A stretch of DNA of 64,000 bases, taken from NCBI RefSeq assembly GCF_052857255.1, contig NC_135500.1:53097272-53161271 (forward strand), given 5' to 3'. The stretch's first letter is position 1; every line of letters begins with the position of its first letter. Below are positions 10,290 to 21,228 of the stretch, piece after piece. A model generated the notes under the pieces. The model saw only the letters and a list, made by a program, of their open reading frames with translations, searched no databases and was not told where the DNA came from. Source of the DNA: Amblyomma americanum (Eukaryota > Arthropoda > Arachnida > Ixodida > Ixodidae). A program made the translations under genes and the position numbers.

Positions 10290-11100
10290 AGGTACTGATG
10301 ACATGACTTTTTTAAAATGGTCGCTTGCCGTAATTAAAGGAGACAAAAAGGCGACGCAGAAAAGAGGTAAAGGAAGATCATGGACGCGGGTGGGGTATGT
10401 AGCAAAAATACAACATTAATGTGGCAGATGTACAGTACAGAAAATACAAAATCAGAACTGGTAGCGTGAGATGCCAAAAAGCGAGAAAAAGATATCTTAA
10501 CAGCAATAAAAATAACTCAAGAAGCAAACAAGGTAAGAATGACAGTAATAATAAATAACGAAATGACAAAAAAGGCAACGACAAGCTAAGTGACATTAAA
10601 AAAGCGTGAACAATGCTTTCCTGAAAAGAGCGTAATCTGATATAGATGCGACATTTGCGGGAAGGTGGTTCCGGTCTTTAAATGTGTTTGGCAAGAATGA
10701 ATAATAAAAAGTATTATTGCGGCAATGAGGAACAAAAACTTTGTGACCATGGTCGACACGTTAGGAGCGGTAGCTAGGTGACATGATGCATTCCTTATGT
10801 AGAGACTCATTTAGTAGATTTTATAAAATCAAACGAAAGTGAAAATTTTTCTGGCCCAATGTCAGACACGGTAAACCTACTCTAGACCTCATCAAGGTTA
10901 TACTGGCCGCTCGGTTATAATTAGAAAGTACAAATCGAACAGCAATATTCTGAGCCATTCCTTTATCATGAGATGAAAAATTTTGATTGGAATTCAAATG
11001 GCAGCAGCGTATTCAAGTTATGGTGGACAAGAACTTTATAAGGATTTGATATATAAGCCACATTTATAACTGAAACGTAGCTGACCATACTATCTCTGAC
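10290..11100 (-). mobile_element. CR1/Jockey-like LINE 3' end, minus strand
   Basis: The minus strand reads IAVRFVLSNYNRAASITLM and later a FVPHCRNNTFYYSFLPNT, NHLPANVASISDYALFRKAL pattern (about 10610-10960). This is the C-terminal end of ORF2 of this LINE group. A 3' UTR runs to about 10300. The RT core is missing, so it is 5'-truncated. It ends next to the SINE at 11120. Confidence 0.68.
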
Positions 11101-11119
11101 GACAACATCCTTTCATGGG

Positions 11120-11348
11120 CGCCGCGGTGGTTCAGTGGAAATGGCGCTCCGCTGATGACCCAAAAGACTCCGGTTCGATCCTGGACGCGGCGATCAAATT
11201 TCGATGGAGAAGAAATTCCAGATGCCGTGTGCTGTGCGATGTCAGTGCACGGTAAGGAACCTCAGGTGGTCAAAATTTCCAGAGCCCTTCACTGCGGCGT
11301 TCCTCATAGTCTGATTTGCTTTCGGACGTTAAACACCCATAAACCATA
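11120..11348 (+). repeat. tRNA-derived SINE (Ruka-like), plus strand
   Basis: The head GCGCCGCGGTGGTTCAGTGG contains the A-box region and GGTTCGATCC the B box. The body shares GTGCTGTGCGATGTCAGTGC and CAGGTGGTCAAAATTTCC with the copy at 109-441 but has a different 3' half, ending in CCATAAACCATAAAC. Flanks AACATCCTTTCATGGG (11104-11119) and AACATACTTTCGTGGG (11349-11364) are a 16-bp target duplication with two mismatches, so both ends are defined. This half belongs to a second subfamily from the SINE at 109-441. Confidence 0.9.
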
Positions 11349-11389
11349 AACATACTTTCGTGGGAATCATGTCTAAGTTTATTTCAGTG

Positions 11390-11920
11390 CGACGGAAAGA
11401 ACAGAAGAGGAGGTCATATTCTTACAGAGATAAAGACGGAACTGATTAGCGGACCAAATGTTGTTTCAGTTCTTGAGTGTGTACTCACCTCACTGAAATA
11501 TAATATACGAATATATTTGTCTATGTGTTCTACTTACCACCTGACCTGTATAAAGATTTTGCTGATGAGTTTTGTAGCCTAATAGCCGATGTGTGTGCAT
11601 GTTTCCCAAATTCTGTCCTAAGTATTTTTGGTGATCTTAATTTTCAAAGTATCAGTTGGAACAGACTATCTGTCTCAGCAAGTGATAAAGACTCCTCTTG
11701 ATTTTCACCCAGTTCAGTTCATTACAAATCCCACGCGACCTCCACGTACCACTGCTAACAGTCTCGACTTGATTCTAACTAATAATCCTGGTACTTGTTC
11801 CAAAATAATTCACTTTAGTGGTCTTTATGACCATGACGTCATTACTGTGTGCATAAATCACCGACAAGATGAATCTCGAATTAACCTCTTTTTGTGGGCA
11901 TTTCATAGCTGAATGCTCCT
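11390..11920 (+). pseudogene. LINE C endonuclease remnant
   Basis: Changing frames give RRGGHILTEIKTELI, PPDLYKDFADEF, SIFGDLNFQSISWNRL (GDLN where GDFN is expected, about 11625-11660) and NSLDLILTNNPGTCSK (about 11758-11800). LYDHDVI follows at the SDHD position, with Tyr for Ser. These are in the family order but broken by frameshifts. Confidence 0.72.
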
Positions 11921-12385
11921 CCCTTTCCGTTAAACAGAGCTGGACACTGTTTAAAACTACCCTAATTAACCTCAGTATAAGATTCATAGTTGTTATCAAA
12001 ATAAAGAGCAGAAAAACGCGCTTTGGTTCTGTGAGCAGTTACAAGAGCCAATAAAGAGAAAAAAACGTTTATATAGGCAGCCAGTTGCTACCAACCTATT
12101 AATGTGCCAAGCTGGGCGTGTTTGTACATGATGTAATCTCGGGAAAGCCTGTGTCAGTAGCGCTTCTATCTTCCTATCCGACAAAGAGCAGACGTATCTG
12201 CGCAGGTGTCGTTGATGAATGCGGGTTGTTCATTTCGTACATATTCGTGGATTGGCCCAGAATAAAGTTGGAGGTTCAGCGCCTTCCGTGTCGCCTCGTC
12301 TCTGTCCGTGTGTTTCCTGCGCAGCCTTTATTAAAATACTAACTGCATAAGAAACCTACAAAAAAGTGATAAAGATTACGAAAGG

Positions 12386-13505
12386 ATGCTATCTAATAAC
12401 CCCCGAAGATTTTGGAGCATAATTAACCCGCATTTACGTCCTCATCCAGTCCTGACAAATCCTAATGATGACCACTTGAACAGTGCTCATTTTGCACAAC
12501 TTTTTAACAACGCTTTATCATCTGTTTTCACTCAAGAATTCATTACCTGCTCTCCAGTTCTCAATTCATTTCATGATTATTCTATGCCCGAAAGCTATCA
12601 GTAAAGATTGTAATCTTTCGTTGCTAACTAATCTTAATGTTACTACAGCACGGATACACTCTGCATTAACAAAATACTTAGAAGAATATCTGAAAATATT
12701 TTTCAAGTTGTATCTTCACTTTTTTCTGAGTTGTTACCATATGGCTCTATCTCTCAAGACTGGCGTGTAGCTAAAGTCATACCAATTTTCAAACCTGGCC
12801 TCCGCTCGGATCCTCTAAACTATATAGACCATTTCATCGACTGGCACATTCTCCATGCACCTTAACCACGTCATACAAACTCAAATAATTAATTATTTTT
12901 AAAATCACAATTTTTTAACACCAGCACTGTTTTCGCAAGATATTTTCTTGTGACACTCGGCTCGTTGGATTTACTAACGACTCAGTTACTTTAATCTACG
13001 CCGGGATTCACGTCGATGATTTTTTTTTCGATTTTTCGAAGCCACTTGATTTCTCAAGTAATCGCATATCAATATTCACTCTCAGCTTTTAGCATGGATT
13101 AAAGACTTCCTCACATCTCCAGTTCAGTTCACCTCTATTAACGATTTTAACCCTTCAGTGCCTCAAGTCACATCTGGTGTACCACAGGGGAGTGCTCTCC
13201 TGTTCCAAATATTTTTAGTGATTTCCCAAATCGTAGTGCTCCTCAAATTAGACCGCGGCTGACTGCGTTGTGTACCGAGCCATCCAAAACGACACTGACA
13301 GCCAATCTATGCAAACATAGCCCGATTCAATTAACGCTTTGTGTTCATCCTGGCAAATAACCCTAAACTACTCCAAGACAAAGCTCGCCGCATTTACAAG
13401 AAATTCTTTCGAATCCCAACCGCATACACTCTTAATGGCATAACCGTGGAGACAGCTTTCACTTACAAGTATTTGGGAGTTAACCTACCGTCCTACTTAA
13501 CCTGG
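12386..13505 (+). pseudogene. LINE C linker and reverse transcriptase remnants
   Basis: LSNNPRRFWSIINPHLRPH and FAQLFNNALSSVFTQE (12386-12540) are the conserved linker before the RT. Scattered RT pieces follow: a SWRVAKVIPIF-like segment near 12760-12795, a GVPQGS-like box at about 13180, and YLGVNLPSYLTW at 13470-13503. The frame is heavily broken, and no intact catalytic ADD was found around 13245-13275. Confidence 0.65.
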
Positions 13506-13507
13506 TA

Positions 13508-13574
13508 CTACCATCATCATCATCAGCCATACTACGCCCACTGCAGGACAAAGGCATCTCCTTGGGGCCACGTC
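13508..13574 (-). other. RTE 3' terminus with trinucleotide tail
   Basis: On the plus strand this reads ATCATCATCATCAGCC, then CCCACTGCAGGACAAAGGC. The inverse is the hallmark 3' end of arthropod RTE elements. The piece is separated from the rest of the RTE by LINE D, with ACGTC at 13570-13574 repeated at 23390-23394. Confidence 0.75.
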
Positions 13575-14116
13575 GCCGTAGTTGGGATGTTGCTCTCCAT
13601 TCGCATTTGTACAGGTGCTCGTGACTGCGCTTAGTTTGCGGACGCCAGCTTCATCGGCTGGGCTTTCCCTGACACCGGACGGATGGTGTGCTGACGCCAG
13701 AACGATGACAGCCGCGCCTGGAATGAATCAATGCTTAATATCATCGAGCCGGCCGCAACCTTCACCGCCACTTCTGAACACGGTAGCACCCTTCGTTTGG
13801 CAACCTGCTTGGATGTTGCTCTCACCATTCGCATTTGTACAGGATATATTTATCTCGATGCCTACGCTTTTCGCGACAACAATGTTGTCTTATTGCAGTG
13901 TCATGGCCACCCGACTCTTACAAGCGTTTTCGCTTAGTGGCATTGTACTTGTGTCGCCTTTTGCTGTTAGCTCATGATTTTTAGGCGAACTCTGGCCCGA
14001 TGACGAAGGCGCAATAGGAAAAGCTTGACTCAGTGTGCAATGCAATCTATCGTCTACAGACAAATAATGCAAGCCTTCTCTAATCTGTTAATAAAGTTTT
14101 TGAAATGCATATTCCT
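13575..14116 (+). promoter_or_regulatory. LINE D 5' UTR with repeated block
   Basis: TTGCTCTCCATTCGCATTTG at about 13590-13609 recurs as TTGCTCTCACCATTCGCATT at about 13816-13835, followed in both by TGTACAGG. The two copies are about 225 bp apart. Repeated 5' monomers are a known internal-promoter arrangement in some LINEs. That this is a promoter is inferred from position, not seen directly. Confidence 0.45.
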
Positions 14117-14700
14117 CTAAATGTGCCTAGATACGCAAACTAAACGTGTCGATGAACTGGAAACCAAGCACGTGCCTGAGCCTTGGAAGCAACTCCTAGT
14201 AACCTGCAACAGCGATGTTCGCAAGCTCCTAGAAAAAATTGATGACCTGGAAAACCTTTCAAGAAGGTCGAATGCATTGTTCTTTGGTGTTAAAGTTACC
14301 GACTGTTCAGAAACGTAAGAAGACACCGAGGCTCTTGTTCGCAGGATTTTCAGTCCAGTCTATTGCAAAGCCCACCGTCTCTGCTGCTATTCAACTGATA
14401 AAAAACGACCAATAATGACGAAATTCTGAAATGAAAAAGAAATCAACACTTTGATGAGCAATGGCAACAAGCTGAAGCAAACCGACTTCAAGATAGCACG
14501 TGACTAATCGGTTGATGTGCGCAATAAGCGTCGAAAACTTTGGCAGTTATAGAAATGGATAACGGAGAGTTACAGTCCCCGCCTTGTCTTCAAGAAGCTG
14601 TTTATAAACGATATTTATGTCTGGGACACGGACTCCAACTACGCAGTTCGTCTTGAAACCTCAGGAAATGATGCGCCACAGGTAGAAAGAAGCTCGGACC
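14117..14700 (+). pseudogene. LINE D ORF1, nucleic-acid-binding protein remnant
   Basis: The frame 14121-14318 reads TKRVDELETKH and KLLEKIDDLENLSRRSNALF. This is the end of the coiled coil plus the DLENRSRRNNL-type hinge seen in CR1/Jockey ORF1 proteins. After a stop, other frames give RRIFSPVYCKAHR, RPIMTKF, KLKQTDFKIARD and VDVRNKRRKLWQL, the RRM-like C-terminal blocks. ORF1 proteins of this type bind LINE RNA. Stops and frameshifts make it non-functional. Confidence 0.7.
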
Positions 14701-14763
14701 CCGGGAAGACACGATGGTTGACCCAATGACCTTCCTGCCTTACCACATTCAAGTAACCCTTCT

Positions 14764-15338
14764 TTGCCGCCACTTGATAAGCATAGTCGTGATAACGCGT
14801 TATGTTTCCTTCATACAAATGTCAGAGGTATCCCATCGAAAGCCGTTCCTAATTCCTGGCCCATCGACTCGTGTTCTGCATCATTAATCACGCTCACGGA
14901 AACGTGGCTTACGGATAACGTTCCTGACGACAATTTTTTTTTTCCTTAGGCGAAGTTAAATATATTTTGCTGCGACAGGGTGAATCGAAGTGGCGGCGGT
15001 GTTCTGTTGGCAATAAAAAAACCTATCCTGTGTACGCATTATAGTTACTACGTTTCTTGAATGTGTATGGGCTTTGCTAAAATGCAGCACTAGAGACATA
15101 CTTATTGGTGTTTTTTATTGGCCCCAGATTCGGGCGGTGCTGTCGCTGAAGAATTTTATTGCATTCTGAGTGAAGTGTGCAACCTTTTCCGAATTGTGCT
15201 TTATTGATATTTGGTGACTTTAATTACCCCCATATTAATTGGGCTACACTATCTGACTCGGCGGGTGGAAGAGAATCGAACGCATTTCTTCCGTCATGCT
15301 TAGATTTCTCATTATCTCAACTCACCATGAAATTCACA
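14764..15338 (+). pseudogene. LINE D endonuclease, N-terminal part
   Basis: The frame 14764-14949 reads FLHTNVRGIPSKAVPN, then SLITLTETWLTDNVPDDNFF with the catalytic Glu in LTE. Further frames give NRSGGGVLLAIKK and LIFGDFNYPHINWATLS (15198-15250, catalytic GDFN kept). The domain is cut at 15338 by the fold-back insertion and resumes at about 15472. Confidence 0.78.
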
Positions 15339-15454
15339 AGGGTGGAAACTTGGGCGAGTCGGTAACGATGATCCATGGTATATGGGGAGCGCAAAAACGT
15401 TGTCCGTCTTTCCTTGTCCCTTGTGCCGTTTTTGCGCTCCTCATATACCATGGA
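15339..15454 (+). mobile_element. Fold-back insertion FB2 inside the LINE D endonuclease
   Basis: The head AACTTGGGCGAGTCGGTAAC is followed by a hairpin with 30-bp arms (15370-15399 and 15427-15456, one mismatch) and a 27-base pyrimidine-rich loop. Flanks TCACCATGAAATTCACA (15322-15338) and TCACCATGGAACCAACA (15455-15471) form a 17-bp duplication with four mismatches, translated as LTMKFTR and ITMEPTR. Only one such block is expected in the endonuclease. There is no coding capacity. The head matches those of the insertions at 2974 and 44603, while the arms are unrelated. Confidence 0.72.
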
Positions 15455-15471
15455 TCACCATGGAACCAACA

Positions 15472-16107
15472 CGACGCACTGCCACACGCTCTAGCATACT
15501 TGATTTAATACTTACTAATATTCCTGACATTTGCACCAACATCAGTTTTCTTGATGGGCTCTCCGATCATGATATCATTACTGAAAACATTGTTTGTTCA
15601 GAGAGAGGTAGGAAGGTGTCTAATAAGAAGATTAAATCCTATAGCGAAGCTAATTTTGATGGAATGAATGCTGAACTATATCTCTTTACTGACGTGTTTC
15701 TTAGTAGCTTCTCATCGCGTACAGTTGAACAAAAACTGGATTGCGTTCAAAAATGTGTCATCCGCCCCTGTTGATAAGCATATACCCACAATAACAATTA
15801 GGAGTAACAGTTCTGCACCATGGTTTAACAAGCAACTTCGATGCTTAAACAACAAATAAGCGATTATACAGACAAGCCGTGAAGAGCACTCACACATAAT
15901 CGTGGCTTAAATACAAGCAGTGCGAGAAAGAATACCAGGCTTTACTAAAATCCTCTCGCCTACACGTTTTTAACCATGACGTATCATCTATGCTGATTAA
16001 CAAACCTCGAAAATTTTGGCAAGTGATAAACCCCTGCAGTCATCCTGAAGTTAAGCACGCTGATCACACAGGTGCCACTGTTCCTGAGTAGGAGTGCGCA
16101 GAGATAT
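15472..16107 (+). pseudogene. LINE D endonuclease end and linker
   Basis: SSILDLILTNIPDICTNISF and GLSDHDIITENI (about 15488-15590) complete the endonuclease with the catalytic SDH. The linker follows: IPTITIRSNSSAPWFNKQL, a KKRRLYRQAVK-like basic block, and a SMLINKPRKFWQVINP block at about 15990-16035. It stops at the gypsy LTR (16108) and continues at 21420. Confidence 0.75.
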
Positions 16108-16298
16108 TGTTACCGATAAACGGTCGAAGCATTCAAAACCAGGTTTAATTAGACGTGCGGGGCGTGCAAGCCAGCAGGGAGCTCGAGCGAGGAAGAAGAC
16201 GAAAACCTCTAGCCCCTCGATTGCGCAAGGCATGGCAAGTTACATCTATAACAGTTCGGCCGCGGTGTGGCGCCACTGGATTGATTGGGACTGTGGCA
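16108..16298 (-). repeat. 3' LTR of the gypsy element
   Basis: On the minus strand it follows the polypurine tract (GGAGAGGGGGAGTAA, complement of 16299-16313) and starts TGCCACAGTCCC. Its partner 21229-21419 is about 94% identical by hand alignment (about 11 of 191 differences), so the insertion is older than a fresh copy. Confidence 0.92.
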
Positions 16299-16508
16299 TT
16301 ACTCCCCCTCTCCGAAGGGCAACGACTCGGTGCCGCAGCAATGAGAAGCACGAAGACGAGGGACGGCGCATGTGTCCGGCGGCTGGTGTAGACACGCCTG
16401 AAGCGCTAGCGGGCGTGGTACGGCTTCATCTGTGCGACATGGATGACTTCGGAGGTCGGCCGTCTAGAGAAGCGAACTGTTCCCTGGGAGAGAACTTTAC
16501 AGTTCAAC

Positions 16509-16811
16509 TCACTGACTTTGGCGGAGTACCTTGTAGGGGCCAAAATATCGGCGCAGAAGCTTTTCGGAGCGCCCACACATGCGGAATGGGCTCCAAACCC
16601 AGACTAGTTCGCCGGGCTGGTAACTAACAGCTCGGTGGCGGAGGTTATAGCGGCGAGCGTCGAGAGCTTGCTGATGCCGGATGCGCTCCCGGGCGAGTTG
16701 GCGGGCGGCTTCGGCGTGACGAACTAATTGGGCAGCACCCATAAAAGATGAGGTACTACTAGTCGGGAGCAACATGCCGTCCAGCATGGTAGTGGCTTCA
16801 CGATCATGCAC
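16509..16811 (-). pseudogene. Gypsy integrase C-terminal end
   Basis: The minus frame reads RLARERIRHQQALDARRYNL-like basic residues and then PGELVWVWSPFRM, a chromo/GPY-type C-terminal module with LLRRYFGPYKVL. It follows the integrase core directly; a single in-frame stop (TGA at about 16830) separates the two frames. Confidence 0.8.
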
Positions 16812-16829
16812 TAAACGAAATGGAGTGAA

Positions 16830-17597
16830 TCATGTCGTTTCTTGTAGAGCAGTGTTGTACGTAAATGTGATGTAAGAGAGTATGGCGTCCCAGTTGCAGT
16901 GGTCTGCGTCAACATACATGTAAATCATTTCGGCGATCGTCTTGTTGAGCCGTTCGGTGAGTCCGTTCGCTTGAGGGTGGTAAGCTGTTGTTTTGCGGTG
17001 ACTTGTGCCGCTCAGGCGCATACCTTCCTGCGTAAGGGCCGAGGTGAACGCCGTTCTCCTGTCAGTTACAACGATGATGGGTTCAACGTGACGAAGCACA
17101 ACATTTTGAACGAAAAAGTTCGCACTTTCGTCAGCGGTACCATGAGGGAGAGCTTTAGTTTCACAGTACCGGCTGAGGTAGTCGGAGGCGACCACAATGT
17201 AGTGGTTACCCAGAGAGGTCTCCGGAAATGGGCCGAGTAAGTCTATGCCGACTTGGTGAAAGGGCACTTGTGGCTGATCAATAGGCTGCAGTAGTCCGGC
17301 TGGCTTAGTTGGCGGCGTCTTGCGACGTTGGCACTCGCGGCAAGTTCTGACGTAACGCTCGACAATTGCAGCAACCCTGGGCCAGTAGTACTTCTGGCGT
17401 ATTCGCGCCAAATTGCGGGTAAAACCCAGGTGCCCAGAAGATGGGTCATCATAGCACGCCTGCAGAACTTCGTCGCGCAAGGCCGCAGGTACGACGAGCA
17501 AATAGGCAGCTTCCGTCGAGTTGTAGTTTTTCTGATAGAGAACGCCATCGCGCAAACAGAATGACGACAGTCCACGTGAGAAGATTCGCTGGAGCAA
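16830..17597 (-). pseudogene. Gypsy integrase, zinc-binding and catalytic core
   Basis: A 255-codon open frame. The zinc-binding module has GHLGFTRNLARIRQKYYWP and CRECQRR; the residue where the first His is usual is Tyr (CYDDPSSGHLG). The catalytic triad is present: VGIDLLGPFP, VVTDRRTAFTS and ANGLTERLNK give D, D and E. This enzyme joins the element's cDNA ends to host DNA. It ends in a stop that cuts it from the C-terminal module. It is the least damaged gene of the element. Confidence 0.88.
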
Positions 17598-18250
17598 CGC
17601 AGCGCTTCCTTCAAGATACTCAATGAGAGGCCGTAGTTCACTGTCGTCCCTTTGGTGTTGAGTGAGGACGGACGTGGAGATGGCGCCGAGAAAAATAGAA
17701 TCGTCGTCGGGATCTGCTAGGTTGTCCTCGATAGGAGCACGAGACAGACAGTCGGCATCATTGTGCTTCCTACCGGACTTATAAACGAAGGTGACATCGA
17801 ACTCTTGAAGGCGAAGGCTCCAGCGTACAAGCCGCCCGGAGGGATTTTTGAGGTTCGCCAGCCAACACAGTGAACAGTGATCAATGACGACTCTAAAAGG
17901 GCGGCCTTATGAATACGGGCGAAATTTGGTCACTGCCCACAGAATTGCCAGGCATTCTTTTTCAGTAGTGGAATAGTTCGCCTCCGAGCGTGACAAGGTG
18001 CGGCTTGCGTATGCGTTGACACGTTCGATACCATCCTACCACTGCACAAGGAACGCACCGAGGCCGGTGTTGCTGGCGTCGGTGTGCAGTTCAGTGTTGG
18101 CTGACTCATCGAAGCGGCCAAGGATGGGCGTACTTTGGAGACGAGTGCGGAGGTCTTCGAAGGGCTGTTCAGGCGAAGGAAAGGTTCAGCATCTTTCGTC
18201 AGGCGGGTGAGGGGCTCGGCGATATGGGAGAAGTTCGGCACAAAGCGCCG
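17598..18250 (-). pseudogene. Gypsy RNase H and connection region, frameshifted
   Basis: Minus-strand frames give HTDASNTGLGAF-like and [24 protein letters not shown] segments (about 17940-18090), and GRLVRWSLRLQEF followed by DADCLSRAP (about 17720-17850). These are the usual Ty3/gypsy RNase H and tether motifs. Several frame changes around 17930-18210 interrupt the protein. Confidence 0.75.
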
Positions 18251-19020
18251 ATAATAGGCGCAGAGACCCAGAAAGCGGCGCACACTGCACTTATCGGTTG
18301 GCACGGGAAAAGCAGTGACGGCGGCTGTCTTATCAGGGTCAGGGCTGACTTCCTTAGCGCTGACGATGTGGCCTAGGAATTTCAACTCCCGGAAGGCGAA
18401 GTGCCACTTTTCGGGCTTGAGGGGAAGACCGGCCGAAAGAATTGCTGCGAACACAGCGCGCAGGCGCCTCAAGTGTACTTCAAACGTAGCGGAGAAGATG
18501 ACTACGTCATCCAGGTACACTAGGCATGACTGCCATTTTAGATCGGCAAGTACGGTGTCCATCATCCGCTGGAAGGTAGCAGGAGCCGAACACAGGCCGA
18601 AAGGAAGCACCCGGATTTCGTACAAACCATCCGGTGTTATCAAAGCGGTGTTTTCCCTGTCGCGTTCATCCACCTCGATTTGCCAATAATGCGTGGCAGA
18701 GGATAAACGTCTTTTTGGTGACTTTGTTTAGACGTCTGTAATCAACACAGAACCGTAGGGTTCCATCTTTCTTCGCCACTAGAACAACAGGCGATGCCCA
18801 CGGGCTCGTCGACGGCTGTATCACGTCGTCTTGGAGCATTTCTTGAACTTGTCGGCGAATAGCATTCCGTTCCTTCGAAGAGATTCGATAAGGCGGTTGG
18901 CATAACGGTCGCTGGCTTGCGTCAACTATAATGCGGTGCTTTGTGAGCGGAGTCTGCCCAACCTTAGAGGTCGAGGCAACACAGTCGCGGAATGATTCGA
19001 TAATGCTCTCGAGGCAGCGT
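18200..19020 (-). pseudogene. Gypsy reverse transcriptase with motif A deletion
   Basis: The N-terminal half (to about 18700) includes [39 protein letters not shown] and a frame-shifted VYPLPR. The sequence then jumps to [13 protein letters not shown] (about 18650-18690). The ~25 residues in between, which carry motif A and its catalytic Asp, are missing. The rest is well kept: YEIRVLPFGLCSAPATFQRM, LVYLDDVVIFS (YLDD at about 18506-18517), KFLGHIVS and RRFLGLCAYYRRFVPNF. Two separate lesions, a one-base shift and the deletion, inactivate it. Confidence 0.85.
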
Positions 19021-19389
19021 TTCTCATTAGACGGATGGTTCGGGTTCACGTCGGTTTTTATGAAAGTGGACGGTGCCTCCACAGATGCCGGGATTTCGGA
19101 CAGCGCGTGCTGTCCCGTGAAATCGCCAAGTTCTTCGAGATACGCTATAGCTGTTTTGCCAGGCAAACACTGGGGTTCAGAACCAAAATTGGTCACTAAA
19201 AGTTTGGTTCGCCCACTGTTCAATTGAATAATTCCGCGAGGTACACAGACTTGCCGACCTAGGAGCAGTGAGATGTTGGTTTCAGTGATGCCACGAGTGC
19301 TGGGGCTGTTATCACACTCTACGGTAACAAACATGCTGGCTCTTGACGGGATCAACACGTGGTCGTCACAGACGCGTAACTTAGCCCTG

Positions 19390-19780
19390 CGTGGCTCGGT
19401 ATCGTCGTCGACAGGGCCTTGGGTGGAAAACGACACGATTAGTTCTTGGAGGTTGATAACGGCACCGTACTCCTGAAGGAAATCCAAACCGAGTATGAGG
19501 TCTTTGGAGCACTCGGGTAACGCAGCAAAGCAACCAGGGAAAGTAACACCGTGGATCTGGATTCGCGAAGTGCAGACACCGATCGGAGTTACCACGTGGC
19601 CACCAGCTGTCCGGATCTGCGGCCCAGACCAAGGGGCTAGAACCTTCCTCAAGTCCGTGGCTAACCGTCTGCTCATTACAGAAAAATCGGCGCCGGTTTC
19701 CACGAGTGCGGTAACGTCGTGGTTGTCGGCGGATACTTGAATTTCGGCGAAGACCAGTCGGTCGCAGCGCGTCGTCGAGG
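19390..19780 (-). pseudogene. Gypsy aspartic protease domain
   Basis: The region reads [29 protein letters not shown], then [17 protein letters not shown]. The flap and ILGLDFL landmarks fit a retropepsin. The catalytic triplet reads E-T-G where D-T/S-G is expected, so this protease is probably inactive. It belongs to the long frame 20066-18666, which continues into the RT. Confidence 0.82.
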
Positions 19781-19872
19781 TCGTCGTCGGTCGGAGCGCC
19801 GCGGCGAATCGTCGGGTGGAGGATCTTGACTCGGTCCAGTAGGGGCAGCCGTACTCCCGGAGGACGCCGTCT

Positions 19873-20652
19873 TCAGTTTTCCCGACGTGGGGACGTACCT
19901 CTGAACTGGCCAGAGGATGACGGACGGTCGGGCGAAGAGAACCGCCTTGGGAATGGCGATCGGGACTGGCGCCGCTGCGAGGTCGAAGATTGCACGTTAT
20001 GAGCCAAGTACTGTTCAATATCCCGTGGTTTTTCACCGTAGCGTGGTCGAGATGTGTCAGGTGCAAACCCCCTTAAACCCATTCTGCGGTAGGGGCAGTG
20101 GCGCAGGATGTGGCCGGGCTCCCCGCAGTGATAACAAACCGGCCGATTGTTTGGCGTACGCCAACCGTGCGCTTTGCTCACGAAGGGTCTGAACTCCTGC
20201 GGCACGGAGGGTACTGTTGCGATTGGCTCCTGCAGGTATGGCACCGGAGCGACAGGGGAAAAGGCTCGCATCGCTGGCCCGGGTCTTCGTAGCGCCTCGC
20301 TGTACGTCATAACGGAGGGCGCCGAATGTGGAGCTGGGGGTGGCTGCACAACTCGTCGGATTTCTTCGCGGACCACGTCCGTTACGGCAGCGACGCTGAC
20401 CTGTGGAGCTTCAAAGCAAAGTTTCGCCAGTTCCTCGCGCACAAGGCTTCTTACAAGCTCCCGAAGCTCCTCGGCGGGCTGCGACGTAGGCGTGTGCTGG
20501 GAAGCGGCTTCTACAGTAGCCTGACGTCCGTAGTGGGCGCCCCGCTCCTGCAGAGACCGCTCGATACCCGTTGCCTCCTTAGTGGAGTCGGACACTGTTC
20601 GTGGCGGGTCACAGACCGGTCCGGCAAACAGCTGCTCTTTTACGCCACGCAT
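19873..20652 (-). pseudogene. Gypsy Gag C-terminal part with zinc knuckle
   Basis: CYHCGEPGHILRHC (about 20095-20136) is a CX2CX4HX4C knuckle, used by Gag to bind RNA. The start (MRGVKEQLFAG) is the usual end of the capsid-like domain. A proline- and serine/arginine-rich tail follows. It overlaps the pol frame, so Gag and Pol are in different frames here. Confidence 0.85.
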
Positions 20653-21068
20653 TCGGGCATAGCAGGGCCGGCCCGATTGAACAGTCGCGTCATGTCCTCT
20701 ATGAACATCGCTACGCTCTCGTTCGGCTGCGATCTTGAGCGCAGGGCGATTTCAGGTTTCTCTTTTCTTTCGCTGCTGGTAAATATCGCTAGCAGCTCTC
20801 GACGAAAAGCCTCCCAGGTGGTAAAGGAAGCTTCGTGGTTCTCAAACCACGTTTTGGCAAAGTCCTGCAGCGCAAAGTAGACGTTCCGCAGCTTGCGCTC
20901 ACCGTCCCACTCATTAAAACCCGCCACTCGGTCAAAGCTGGCCAACCAGTCTTCGACGTCCTCGAACCTGCCTCCGTGGAACGGTGGCGACGACCGAGCT
21001 TCGTGAAGGACGAATGGCGGAGCACTCCCGCAATGCCTAGTTGTCTGGCTAGCTGCGGTGGATGTCAT
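20640..21068 (-). pseudogene. Gypsy Gag N-terminal (capsid-like) part
   Basis: The frame opens with an ATG at 21068. It reads PPFHGGRFEDVEDWLASFDR, RNVYFALQDFAKTWFENHEA and FRRELLAIFTSSERKEKPEI, typical of Ty3/gypsy retrotransposon Gag. It ends in a stop just where the downstream frame begins (about 20640-20652). A short deletion with frameshift therefore separates the two Gag halves. Confidence 0.85.
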
Positions 21069-21228
21069 GGAAATTACCGGCGCTGCCAGTTGGCCGAACT
21101 CCGGTTGTAGGCCTCACAGACGGCGGCTCGCCTTGTGGACGGGTGTTGAGTCCCCGCATGGAGAACAGGCGTCAAGAGTGTCCTCGTAGTCAGAGTACAT
21201 TGGACGCACCCAGCACCTCCACCAAATA

